DNA from: Pelagomonas calceolata
Taxonomy: Eukaryota; Sar; Pelagophyceae; Pelagomonadales; Pelagomonadaceae
NCBI GenBank assembly: GCA_918797485.1
Contig: CAKKNE010000002.1
Coordinates: 6,076,474-6,140,473, forward strand
Length of the DNA stretch: 64,000 bases
Direction of reading: 5' to 3'
The translations under genes and the position numbers were made by a program. Of the stretch, positions 18,348-27,860 are shown in pieces (position 1 is the stretch's first letter; each line of letters begins with the position of its first letter). The notes under the pieces were generated by a model that was given only the letters and a program-made list of their open reading frames with translations, ran no database searches and was not told where the DNA came from.

Positions 18348-18936
18348 CTGCGAGGAAACGGACGGGTAAGAGCTGTGTTCGCGCGCGGCGATGTTCGCGC
18401 GCGTCGATGTTCGCGCGCGGCGATGCCATGTTGCAGCCACCCGCGTGCGTGTCGGTCACCGCGCCAGTGGCCCACGCGGCGTTTTTGTGGCCGAGACGAG
18501 CTGCAGACGTTGCGCAAAGGTGCTGCACACATGCGCGACCCATGTCGCAGCGTGTAACCGCCACGAACACGATTCATGCGCAAGGTTGTGGCATGAGCAG
18601 TGTGCGCGGCGCGGTTTTTGCAGCGCTCGTTGCGCGAGTGGCCTCGGGATGCAAGCAGGAGCGCCGGGAGTGGTGAATATGGACGCGGCGGGCCGCACGG
18701 AGGTCTGCATGATGGCTGTGAGGTGTTTTCCGTATGGGTTGGGCAGTGACTTCCGAGGCTGAGCTGGGACTTGAGGCTGATTCGGGTTTTGTGCGTGGCA
18801 GAAAAAAACGTTCCTGGGGCGTTGTATAGACGTCTATGACGCCTCAACAGCTCCTGAAGCCAATGCCGTTGCGTGAAGCGGATTTGTCCCTTCGTTGGCA
18901 TTATGCGGTATGGACCAGGACCACTTGAAACTAAGA

Positions 18937-21141
18937 TTACGCAAGCGCCACACCACGTCGTCGCCACCACCGAAGCCGAAACCTCGGAACGGCCGCCCGC
19001 ACCCCGACGATCGCCGCGGCCGCCGCCAGGACGACCGCGTCCGCGAGCGCGCGCGGCGACCGCACGAGGACGCGAAGGTGCCTGAACACGAGCAGCCGCG
19101 CGACGCGCCGCCGGCGCCAGGCGGGCGGCGGCGGCTCCGTCGCGACCGGCGCGGCCTCGAAGAAGGCCGCGTCGCCGCCCAAGAGGTCGCCGCCGGCGGG
19201 GAGCACCGGCGGCGGCTTCGGGGCGCGGCGGAAGGCGCCGCGGAGCGTCTCGCGTAATTCGGGCGTCAGCGGCTTGGTGGCCGCGGCGACGGCGGCGCGG
19301 CGCGCGGCCCGCAGCGCCGGCCGCGCGTCGACGTCGTAGGCGACGCGCCGCAGCGCCCGGCCGTCGGCGTCCTCGAGCAGGAGCGCCTTGACGACGGCCC
19401 CGACGTCCGGCGCGTCGCCGGCGTCGCCCGCCGACGACGCGAGCTTCTTCAGCCGGTCGACGTCGAGGCCGTTGTCGCTGGTTAGCAGCGCGGCCCGCAG
19501 GCGCGCCTCGCCCTGCGGCGTCCGCGGCGACAGCGCGCGCCGCGCGGCGTGCGGCGCCGCCGCCGCTAATGCCGAGAGGGGCGGGTCCATGCCGGCCGCG
19601 AAGCCGTCCAGCGTGATCACCGCGCGGACGACGAAGAGCAGCCAGGGCGGCAGGATGAATTGATACGTGAGGGCGAGCTCCGTGAGGCGCGTCGTGATCT
19701 CCGTGAAGGAGCCCGCCGTGCCCTGGGACGCCTTCTCGAGCGCGTCGACGAAGGACGCGGCGAAGTCCTCCTCCGAGCACGCCTGCCAGACGCCCGGCAA
19801 GAGACCAGAGGTCGGCGCGCCCGTCTTCGCGTCGACCCAGATGTTGGGTGACGGCGGCACGAGGCCGATCTCGCGGAAGGCCTCCAAGAGGTTCGGCCAG
19901 TCCTCGCTTACGATAGACGAGACGGCGTTCGCCATGGCCTCGCCCTGCGCCGGCGTCAGCCGCGTCACCAATCCAAAATCTAATAAAACTAAGCGGTCGT
20001 CGGGGTCGTAGAGCATGTTCCCGTAGTGCGGGTCGGCATGAACAAAATTCGTCCCGAAGAGCTGCAGGAAGCACACGTCCAGGCCCTTCTCGACCATGGC
20101 GCGCTGCCGTTCCGGGGTCAACGCCCCGAGCGGCTGGCCGTCGACCCACTCCGCGAGGTGGACGCGCGGCGTCACGGACCACTTCGCGGGCGCCACGTCG
20201 CGCGAGAAGCCCGCGCGCGGCACGCGGAGGTACGACGCCTTCGGGAAGTGCACGTCCCAGAACCGCGCCGCGTTCTCCGCCTCCTTGCGAAAGTCGAGCT
20301 CGCGGAACAACCCCGCCGTCACCTCGTCGACGATGGCCGGGTAGTCCGTCGTGCCGCCCCAGAAGTCCTGGAGCCACGCCAGCAGCAAGCGGACGGCGTA
20401 GCAGTCGAGCGCGACCTGGTCGACGACGCCCGGCCGGCGCACCTTGACCGCGACGGTGGCGTTGTTCGCGGTCGTGGCCTTGTAGACCTGGGCGAGGGAT
20501 GCGGCCGCGATGGGCGCGTCCGAGATCTCTTTCAGTTTCACGGGCGCGCCGGCCTGCGTCGCGGCGGGCGGTTACCAAGCGCGACTCCGTCTCTGAAGGA
20601 CACGGGACACACGTACCAGGTCCTCCTCCACGGCTTTTTTGGCGATGGCATCCGCAAAGGGCCGGTTCGAGTCCTGGAGCGACTCGAGCGACGCCGCCGC
20701 CTCCTCCCCAATAATATCCGGCCGCGTCGCCAGCGTCTGCGCGAGCTTCACGAAGACGACGCCGAGCTTCGACACCTCGTCTCTCAAAGTCGCGCCCCGC
20801 GGCGACGCGCCGGGCCGCTGGCCGACGGCCCTCGCTTCCCGCGCCGCCTTCTGGTCGAAGTCGTCGGGGCTGCCGCGGCGCCAGGCGGCGTAGCTCCGCG
20901 CCACCGCCGCGGCGATGGCCGAGAGGCGCCTGGCTACCGCAAAAGGTCGCCGCTCGTAGTAGGCGGTAATGCCGGCGATCTTCTCGTCGAACGTCTTGCT
21001 GTCCGAGAGAATGAGCGGTTCGAGTTCGGGCGACTCGTACTGCTGCTCTGCAACTGCGGCGGCATGCAGTCGCGAGCTGTGACGTCGCGGCGGCGTTAGC
21101 GTATACCCACGGACAGCTGCAATGAGCAGCATACATCGCAT
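18937..21141 (-). CDS. ABC1/ADCK/UbiB-family atypical kinase, two exons, plastid-type
   Basis: Exons 21141-20617 and 20553-18937 join to 713 aa. ABC1 kinases regulate quinone and prenyl-lipid metabolism in plastids and mitochondria. KLGVVFVKLAQTLATRPDII is the family KxGQ-like N-lobe block (here KLAQ). IAAASLAQVYKA is the Ala-rich nucleotide loop, VAVKVRRPGV holds the catalytic Lys, FVHADPHYGNML is the HxDxxxxN loop, and LLDFGLV is the DFG. The 63-nt intron (20616-20554) has a strong GTACGTGT donor and contains an in-frame TAA, so it must be removed; the junction reads VEEDL|AGAPVKLKEI. The N-terminus is hydrophobic then basic, consistent with targeting. The C-terminus has a hydrophobic Ala-rich segment that may anchor in a membrane. 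Confidence 0.93.
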
Positions 21142-21271
21142 GGTGCGTGAGCAACGCGCCTAGAGCAGTGCACCGTTGATGCCAGGCTAGGTATGTAACT
21201 AAATATTAAATTATCACACGTAGGCCGCAGCAGCACCGCATGCAGCGGTCAGAGCCAGCTGCAGCATGTCT

Positions 21272-21294
21272 GCTAGTGTCTTACAGCCGCTAGC
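21272..21294 (+). promoter_or_regulatory. Upstream palindrome copy 6
   Basis: GCTAG, TGTCTTACAGCC, GCTAGC, identical to copy 1. It lies 131 bp upstream of the ABC1-kinase ATG at 21141 and ~75 bp past the PP2C stop. Confidence 0.65.
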
Positions 21295-21370
21295 CGCAGG
21301 AGTCCTGCCCGTAACAAAAAAGTCGGAGTCTCGGATATTATCTTACTTAGTTCACAGATAGAGGGATAGA

Positions 21371-22510
21371 TCACTCCGCTTCCGGCTCTGACCGGGCCGC
21401 CGGCGTCGACGGCAGCTCGACGACGACGGCCGTGATGTTGTCCGTGGAGCCCTTCTCGAAGGCCGCGCGCGCGAGGCGCTCGGCCGCGTCGTCGGGCCGC
21501 GCGCCGACGACGACGTCCGCGGCGCCGGCGGCGTCGAGCACGTCCCAGACGCCGTCGCACGCGAGGATGACGTGCGTCGCGCCGGCCACGGGGACCGTGG
21601 CCGTCTCGGCGTCGGCCACGACGGGGCAGCTCGACTTCATCTTGAGCGGCCGGCCGCCCAGCGCGCGAGTCAGCGTGATGCCGCCCGGGTAGACCCGCAT
21701 GGGGTTCTTCGGGTGCGTGCGGTAGGCGATGTTCGGCGAGAGCACCTTCGCGGCCAGCTTCGTCGCCTTCGAGGCCTTGGCCTCCTTCTCGTTGCGGCCC
21801 ACCAACCCTCCGGCCGCGCGGACCCGCTGGGCCTCGGCCGGGTTCGACGCGTTGTGGTCGCGCGTCAGCACGCGCGCGCCCGCGCCGGACACGACGACGC
21901 AGCGCGAGTCGCCGACCCAGCCCACGGACAGCGTGTCGCCGTTGACGACCGCGACGACGGCCGTCGTCGCGTCGACCCAGCCCGCGCGCCGGGCCTCGGC
22001 GTCCACGGCCGTCTCGCAGCTCGCGAGGAAGGCCGCGATGGCGGGCGACGCGTCGCCCGCTCTAGAATCGAGGAGGGCCTGGCGGAGCTTCTCGCTCGCG
22101 AGCCGCGCGCCGCAGAGCTTCGCCGCGCGCGCGCCGCCGCAGCCGTCGAAGACGCCCGCCACCGTGACCGGGCCCTTCGACGCCACGACGTGCGCGTCCT
22201 CCATGGCCGCGCGCTTGCCCTGCATCCCGAAGGCCGACGTCTTGTGCGCCGGCGGCTCCTCGCTGGAGCCGCCGCCGCGCAGCTTCTGCTGGGGGGGCGC
22301 CTCTCTACTTGACTCCTCGCGCTCCTTCTTGGCGCGCTTGAAGAGCAGGCCCGCCGCGACGACGACGACGAGGCCCGCGAGCGTCCCGGCCGCGAAGGCG
22401 AGGAGCCACGGAAACCAGCCCGCCGGCGGCGGCGCCTCGACGGGCGCCGCCGGCGCGGACCGGCCGCGCCGCGCGAGCGCGCCGCCCACGCGTTTGAGAT
22501 TTTTGATCAT
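21371..22510 (-). CDS. Membrane-anchored PP2C-type protein phosphatase
   Basis: 379 aa from ATG 22510 (MIKNLKRVGG). One membrane segment (FPWLLAFAAGTLAGLVVVVA, residues ~32-56) precedes a basic stretch and a PP2C domain from ~residue 90. Mn/Mg-binding and catalytic motifs run in order: RAAMEDAH, VFDGCGG, GWVGDSR, LTRDHN, ILACDGVWDVL, STDNITAVVV. The family's second motif is normally DGHGG; here His is replaced by Cys, while the metal-binding Asp and Gly are kept. A basic loop (NEKEAKASKATKLAAK) is inserted before the final metal-site motifs. Likely a membrane-tethered Ser/Thr phosphatase with its catalytic domain facing the cytosol or an organelle lumen. A second, soluble PP2C gene lies 3 kb away. 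Confidence 0.9.
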   Translation of the reverse strand: MIKNLKRVGGALARRGRSAPAAPVEAPPPAGWFPWLLAFAAGTLAGLVVVVAAGLLFKRAKKEREESSREAPPQQKLRGGGSSEEPPAHKTSAFGMQGKRAAMEDAHVVASKGPVTVAGVFDGCGGARAAKLCGARLASEKLRQALLDSRAGDASPAIAAFLASCETAVDAEARRAGWVDATTAVVAVVNGDTLSVGWVGDSRCVVVSGAGARVLTRDHNASNPAEAQRVRAAGGLVGRNEKEAKASKATKLAAKVLSPNIAYRTHPKNPMRVYPGGITLTRALGGRPLKMKSSCPVVADAETATVPVAGATHVILACDGVWDVLDAAGAADVVVGARPDDAAERLARAAFEKGSTDNITAVVVELPSTPAARSEPEAE

Positions 22511-22663
22511 GGCTGCCAATTGGCCTGGATTTGCCTGGAGCCTTCAAGTTGCGCGCGCTCGCTCGCCGTGTGCAGCGCGCTGGGATCTAGGTCTCAGCGC
22601 TCGTTTACACGCACCGGTGCTGCCTAGCGCTCCAATGCGCGAGAAAGCCGGCGGCCCGAGCTT

Positions 22664-22688
22664 GCTAGCGGCATGTAAAGACACTAGC
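22664..22688 (-). promoter_or_regulatory. Upstream palindrome copy 7
   Basis: GCTAGC, GGCATGTAAAGACA, CTAGC; 154 bp upstream of the PP2C ATG at 22510. The arms extend outward (GCTTGCTAG and CTAGCAAGC), making this the longest palindrome of the set. Confidence 0.62.
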
Positions 22689-22729
22689 AAGCAAACTCGG
22701 ACGCAGCATGCAGCCGCTTGAGTAGCCTT

Positions 22730-24250
22730 CTGTTCGCTAATGGTCCAAAGAGATCAATGGGACACTTACTGGGGGCCGAAAAAATTAAATTTTTTAATTC
22801 GCGATATTGACGATCCCGCCATGACGGCCGCGCCGGTGGAATCCTGTCAATCCCTGTCAAAGAGATCTCCCTGGGGTCGCCTGGGGTCGGTACTATACAC
22901 GTGCAAGCGTCTACACCGCATACGCCGGCGCTTCAAGCATTTTTGGCCGATTTCTCTCAGCAGACCACTCCAATTTAGCAATAAAAGGCCAAGGTTTGCT
23001 TCCAGGGCTCTCGGAGAGCACTGGGCTGCCGCATCGACGGCGTATGCGGTGCAGGCGCTTACCCCTTATCAGACCTACCTCGGGAGGCCTCCAGGAGCCG
23101 ATCTGCATCCGAAAAAAGTGTGCAATTTGGGCCCGATGGCGCCCCGTTCCCGTCAAAAACGGCAATTACCCGAGGGTCCCCAGTGGTCGCCGTAGCGGTC
23201 TCGTTGGACCCCATACTACCCCACCGATAGTCAATTACAAGTATATGGCATCTACATCACGAGAAGGGTACTTTTGGCTGCCCATGCTCGGGACGTGAAC
23301 ATCTTGATCTGGACCTCGCTTAAGTCGGTCGATCATGGGACAAATGATCGCGTCATGATGCATGGTGATGGTACACGGGCTGATGGTCGCAGGGCCAAGT
23401 AATTTGCCATTCTTTGCTAGATAGTGGGCTCGCGAGACCGACGACCCGCGCCGAGCATCTTTGGGTCTCGGGGCAATGTAGTACACGTCCGGGCCTGTTA
23501 TCTGGCCCGTCCCACAACTAAATCGCCTGAAACGCAAATTTATTTTATAAACCACCGGTCTGGGGCCTTTCCGGTGCTCCGTCTCCGCACCGTCGTCCGC
23601 GGAGAACGGGCAAGTCGGTCGATTGTGAATAGAACAACGGCGTTATGGTCCATCTGGGTGGTGGCGTCGCTGATACTCGCAGGTTTGGGATTCTTGCTCG
23701 TTTAACATAAAACGCGCGGTACCGAAGTCGTCGAATCCCGCGGCTCTAACGGGTGATCTAAAATAGCTCAGTAGTCGCTGATTCGGCCTAGATGGACTGT
23801 ACCACTAACAAACGGAAGGAAACGAACATAAACGCGAGAGTTGTCTAGTATAATTCTTTTCCCGCCCTCCGGGCGCGGGCCGTCGGCTCCGGTTCCGTCG
23901 AATATGTATGAAAACTGGGCTGGAGTTGATATGATGTACCATTTGGACGGTAGAAGGCACCGTCAAACGCTGGTGTATTTTGGCGAGCCGCAAGACGCAG
24001 TGACCTAGCGTATCGACATACTAGGAATCTGTGGGGAGCGGGAGGGGTACGGGGAACCCTGCGACGTAACTAGCCTCAGCCTCAGCCTCTGTATATATAT
24101 ACATACATATAGTATACACGTATACAGGCCTAGGCGGATGGCTTTTGAAAACAGACCTCTCCGACTGACCCCCGAATAGTGAAGTTCAAACGGCAATCTC
24201 CGCTCTGTAGGCGAAGAAGGATATATAAAATCAACGACATTACACGCATA
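22730..24250. other. Lower-GC block without recognisable genes
   Basis: About 1.5 kb with visibly more A/T than either flank, including an AT run (AATTAAATTTTTTAATT near 22784). ORFs up to ~150 aa exist on both strands, but none has protein-like composition or a recognisable domain, and the two strands share RLHRIRRR-type peptides because of an inverted repeat. It could be a decayed mobile element or an old insertion. It sits between the PP2C upstream region and the 3' end of the bL17 gene. Confidence 0.5.
22905..23060. repeat. Imperfect 23-bp inverted repeat with ~110-bp loop
   Basis: AAGCGTCTACACCGCATACG at 22905 is matched by the reverse complement of 23038-23060 with about two mismatches. 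Both arms end in CGCCG/CGGCG. Possible small MITE-like element or structured RNA within the low-GC block. Confidence 0.7.
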
Positions 24251-24252
24251 GA

Positions 24253-24723
24253 TCACCGCGGAGGTTTTGGCACGCGCAGTTCTCCGTCCCGATCCACGAA
24301 CTCGATAACGGACATCGGCGCCGCGTCGCCGCGCCGCCGCTGCATCAAGTGCAGCACGCGCGTGTAGCCGCCGTTGCGCGTCGCGTAGCGAGGCCCGATG
24401 ACCTCGAACAGCTTCCGCAGCGCTCCCTGCTCGCGCACAATGCGCGCCGCCAGATTCATGCCGTGGCGCTGGTCGCTCTTCTTGGCGTAGGTGACGAGCC
24501 GCTCGGCGTACGGCCGCAGCGTCTTCGCCTTGGGCGTGGTGGTGCGGATGCGCTCGTGTTTGATCAGCGACGTGACCATGTTCCTGAGCATCGCGATGCG
24601 GTGCGCTGACGTTCTGTTAAGCTTCTTCCTTCGATGACTCTTCAGAGAGCGCGCGGGCGTGACGACCGGGGCGCGCTGCGCAGAGACGCGCTGCACCGCG
24701 CGAGCGAAGGCGAGGCGCAGCAT
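24253..24723 (-). CDS. MRPL17: Mitochondrial ribosomal protein bL17
   Basis: 156 aa from ATG 24723. After an Arg-rich presequence (MLRLAFARAVQRVSAQRAP), the bL17 core begins KLNRTSAHRIAMLRNMVTSL and continues HERIRTTTPKAKTLRPYAER and the later TRVLHLMQRRRGDAAPM. These are hallmark blocks of the bacterial-type large-subunit protein L17. The presequence argues for mitochondria rather than plastid, though targeting is inference. Its 5' end faces the soluble PP2C gene across a 489-bp divergent promoter carrying a palindromic motif. Confidence 0.95.
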   Translation of the reverse strand: MLRLAFARAVQRVSAQRAPVVTPARSLKSHRRKKLNRTSAHRIAMLRNMVTSLIKHERIRTTTPKAKTLRPYAERLVTYAKKSDQRHGMNLAARIVREQGALRKLFEVIGPRYATRNGGYTRVLHLMQRRRGDAAPMSVIEFVDRDGELRVPKPPR

Positions 24724-24941
24724 TATCAGTGGTACGGCGGGCCAGCGATGGGCAGGGTCAGCGCAGGTGGCGGCCGCGTTTGCACAGCGGCGAGGCAGAG
24801 AGGCCTGTCAGATGATTGGGTGCGGCCGCGTGAACGCGACAATTTTCACAGCGGTGGGTCTGAGGCTCGCGCGCTGCTATGTATCGACCAGCGTTTGGCG
24901 TAACAGCGTCAAAATGGCCGCCGGCGGCCGGTGGCTTGCTC

Positions 24942-24964
24942 GCTAGTGTCTTACCGCCGCTAGC
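24942..24964 (+). promoter_or_regulatory. Upstream palindrome copy 8
   Basis: GCTAG, TGTCTTACCGCC, GCTAGC, in the divergent region between bL17 (ATG 24723, 219 bp away) and the PP2C gene (ATG 25213, 249 bp away). Nothing else was recognised in 24724-25212. Confidence 0.62.
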
Positions 24965-25212
24965 GCGACTTGGGCGCCGGTGCCCAAAAACCAGCCGGCA
25001 CGGGGAAGCCAGAGCCGCATTGGCCGCCCAAGGACCCACATCGATCGCAGCGTAGGCCTATACGCCTTCGCAGCGGCTGCAAGCTGGTACAAGGCACCCC
25101 AGTGGCTGAGCTCGTTCTCGCAAGGCGTCCTTGCGAGCTTCGGCTGGTTTTGCGAGCCCCATCGACGGACGCCAAACAATCGTAGGGGCGCAAAAGATAG
25201 GCTCGCAGAACG

Positions 25213-26070
25213 ATGCCGCGCAAAAAGGCGAAGCCCACGCGCATCGTAAAGCTCGACTACGGCTCAGCCCACACGGAGAAGGCGCGCTACGCTAGTAGGG
25301 AGGATCGCCACTTCGCGTCTGAGATCGGAAGCGCCGACGACTTCCACGACGGTGCGTTTTACCTCGTGGGCGTCATCGATGGCCATCGGGGCGCGGCGTG
25401 CGCCGAGGAAGTAGCGCGTTTCCTGCCGTCGGTGATCGGCGGCGGGTCGTCGTTCCAGGACGCATTCGCCCGCATGGACCGCGTAGTAAGGGATGAGCGC
25501 TCCGGCGCGTGCTGCTGCGTGGCCACCGTCAAGGGCGTGCTGCTGGAAGACGCGCAGCCGACGCTGGACGTCGCGTGGCTGGGCGACTGCCGGGCGTTCG
25601 TGGCGCGCCGAAGCGGCGGCGTCGAGCGCCTGACGACGGACCACGCTCCAGACAAGGAGCGCGAGCGCATCGAAGCGGCCGGCGGCATGTTAGTTGATGA
25701 CGACGGCTGTGTCCGAGTCGGCGTGAGACCCGACGACGACGACGACGCAACGACCGTCGACCTGCTCGCCGCCTGCCGGGCCTTCGGCGACGCCGACTTC
25801 AAGCGGCCCAAGCCCGTGGTCGTCGCGACGCCGGACGTGAGGACGATGCAGTTAGACTCGGACTGCGAGTTCATCGTGCTGTGCACGGACGGCTGCTACG
25901 AGGGCTTGCCGACCGACGAGCGTGTTCTAGAAGCGGTAAAGGCGGGCATCGCCGACGACGAGTCCGGGCAAGCGGCGGCGGCGGGCGCGCGAGCGGTCGT
26001 CGACGCGGCCGTCGCGGGCGGCGCTACGGATGACGTGACGTGTGTGGTGTTGCGGACCGTGCTCGAGTAA
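25213..26070 (+). CDS. Soluble PP2C-type protein phosphatase
   Basis: 285 aa from ATG 25213, about the size of a minimal PP2C domain. Motifs in order: ASREDRHF, VGVIDGHRGAA (keeping the canonical DGHxG), VAWLGDCRAF, LTTDHAPDKERERIEAAGG, IVLCTDGCYEGL and TDDVTCVVL. A run of five Asp residues (DDDDD, ~residue 177) marks an acidic insertion loop. There is no membrane segment or signal, so it is probably a cytosolic or nuclear Ser/Thr phosphatase. It is only distantly similar to the membrane-anchored PP2C at 21371-22510, so it is not a recent tandem copy. Confidence 0.9.
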   Translation: MPRKKAKPTRIVKLDYGSAHTEKARYASREDRHFASEIGSADDFHDGAFYLVGVIDGHRGAACAEEVARFLPSVIGGGSSFQDAFARMDRVVRDERSGACCCVATVKGVLLEDAQPTLDVAWLGDCRAFVARRSGGVERLTTDHAPDKERERIEAAGGMLVDDDGCVRVGVRPDDDDDATTVDLLAACRAFGDADFKRPKPVVVATPDVRTMQLDSDCEFIVLCTDGCYEGLPTDERVLEAVKAGIADDESGQAAAAGARAVVDAAVAGGATDDVTCVVLRTVLE

Positions 26071-26357
26071 ATGTGTCCTGTGCTTGTGTGGTGTGTCGCT
26101 CGCGTACCCTTCCGAGGCCAAGTGGCTCTAAGGTATTTAGTTTTTTTGCGAGACCATACCTGACGGGTTTCTCAGCGCGTTTTTGCAGCTCCGCTCGAGC
26201 CTCTGCGCTTGGTGCCTCCTCGCGTCCTCTATATAACACAACCGCTCCAACCGAGTCAACAAATCACGGGACGAAAACCATAACTCAGGGGCTAAAAACC
26301 GATCTGGATACTGGAGCCACGGCTGTGGTCGTGGAAGACCCGGCCGCGACGCTAAAA

Positions 26358-27566
26358 ATGAGGCCCCTGCGAGCGCTCTACATCGCGCTCGCGATCTGCT
26401 ACACAGCGCAAGCTCGGCTCTCGCGGTCGCGGTCGTCGCGCGTGCACCACTCGACGATGCATCACGCGACGATGCATCACGCGACGATGCATCACCCGAT
26501 TACGGCGGGGCACACGCCGCATACCTCGAAAGCCCTTGAAGCGCTACACAAGCAACGCGAAAAGAAACAAGCGGAAGCCGAGGCCGCCCGGCGCAACGCG
26601 ACCGCGAAACAGCCTCCGCCTCAAGCCCCAAAGCCGGCGCCGCGCAAGCCGCCGCCGCCGCGCCAGGCGCCGCCGCCGCGGCTCTCGCCGACTGTGGTCG
26701 CGCGCGCCGAAGCGACGTCGTGCTGGCTCCACGTGAGCGGCCTCCACCACTCGGGCACCGGCGTGTTGCGGATGCTCATCGCGAGGAACCCGCTCGCGTC
26801 GATCCAGAGCTGGTCAAATTCGCGTTTTGTGGAGCACGAAAGCCAGTGGGCCCAGCACTCGTATCCCGCCTTCGCGGCCCGGACAAATGCGACGTGCCCA
26901 CCGGGCAGCGCGGCGGCGGCGTACACGTGCCCGCAACTCCAGGCGCTCGCGACGCCGTCGACGCGGCACGCGATCGCCAAGGAGTGGCTCGCCGCGCACC
27001 GCGAGCCGACGAAGCCCATTCTCGTCCAGAAGAACCCGACGCTCGACATAGGCTTCCTGGAACATCTGTTCCCGAGGACCGCGCACGCGTTGGTCATGCG
27101 GCACCCATTTCACTGGCGCATTGGTCTCCGGACGCACTGCAACCACTCGGCGGCGTGCCGGTTCGACGTCTGGCGAGCCGTCTGGAAGGAGACATTCGAA
27201 GTCCTCCCGACCATTCGAAGGTATTTCGTCGTTCAGTACGAGGCCTTGCCGGGGTTCGAAGCGCAGGTCACCGCGTTCGCGGGACGGCTCTGCGGCGGCG
27301 CGCCTCGGCGGCGTCTCTATCTGACCGGCACCGACGTGCACTACGACGGCGCGGAAGCGTCCAAATACGATGCGGTGTGGGCCTCGGCGGACCGCGCGAG
27401 CCTGACGCCATGGGAATCATTTATGCGTGGCACGTTCGGCTACTCGCTCCTCCACCGCGAGAACGCGTCGGCGGACGTGCGGACCGGGCGGTTCCTGGCG
27501 ACTTCTCTGGAGCCGGTTGTTGGGGGCCTGGAGTGGGTGCCGCGCCCGTACGTCCGGCGCGCGTGA
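26358..27566 (+). CDS. Secretory-pathway sulfotransferase-like protein
   Basis: 402 aa from ATG 26358. A signal peptide or anchor (ALYIALAICYTAQARL) is followed by a His/Met repeat (HHATM three times) and a Pro/Lys-rich stem. The catalytic domain begins at ~residue 118: LHVSGLHHSGTGVLRMLIA contains the PAPS-binding P-loop-like segment of sulfotransferases, and LVMRHPFHWRIGLRTHC contains the downstream 3'-phosphate-binding block (R...S/H region). This gives the type II Golgi layout of sulfotransferases acting on glycans or tyrosine. The acceptor is unknown. The frame is open to 26040, but no earlier ATG gives a better signal. 26071-26357 holds no recognised feature. Confidence 0.78.
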   Translation: MRPLRALYIALAICYTAQARLSRSRSSRVHHSTMHHATMHHATMHHPITAGHTPHTSKALEALHKQREKKQAEAEAARRNATAKQPPPQAPKPAPRKPPPPRQAPPPRLSPTVVARAEATSCWLHVSGLHHSGTGVLRMLIARNPLASIQSWSNSRFVEHESQWAQHSYPAFAARTNATCPPGSAAAAYTCPQLQALATPSTRHAIAKEWLAAHREPTKPILVQKNPTLDIGFLEHLFPRTAHALVMRHPFHWRIGLRTHCNHSAACRFDVWRAVWKETFEVLPTIRRYFVVQYEALPGFEAQVTAFAGRLCGGAPRRRLYLTGTDVHYDGAEASKYDAVWASADRASLTPWESFMRGTFGYSLLHRENASADVRTGRFLATSLEPVVGGLEWVPRPYVRRA

Positions 27567-27860
27567 CTCCGAAGAGCCACGGCGCCACCACGAAACAAGC
27601 AAGACCAAAGAAGAATAAGAGTACAAAAACCATCTATAGGACGTGTCCTGCTGTACCCCACCGAGCCGCTGGGCGAAGATGACTGGCAGACTCCATCTAC
27701 ACAGACGACGGCGCGAGGCACGGCTGCGCAAAGTGATTGTGGCTTAAAGTCGCGTGAATTGCTGCATTCGCACGAGTCGAATCACAAGCGACTTTCGACA
27801 GCTGAGGTTTCAGCGGCTGCAAACCGAGCAACAGCCTGACACCTGCTGCAACGCAGAGCT

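Noticed and set aside
18164-21154. 996-aa minus-strand ORF spanning LHC and ABC1-kinase genes
   Set aside because: Different frame from both genes; Arg/Gly-rich; the two real genes explain the region.
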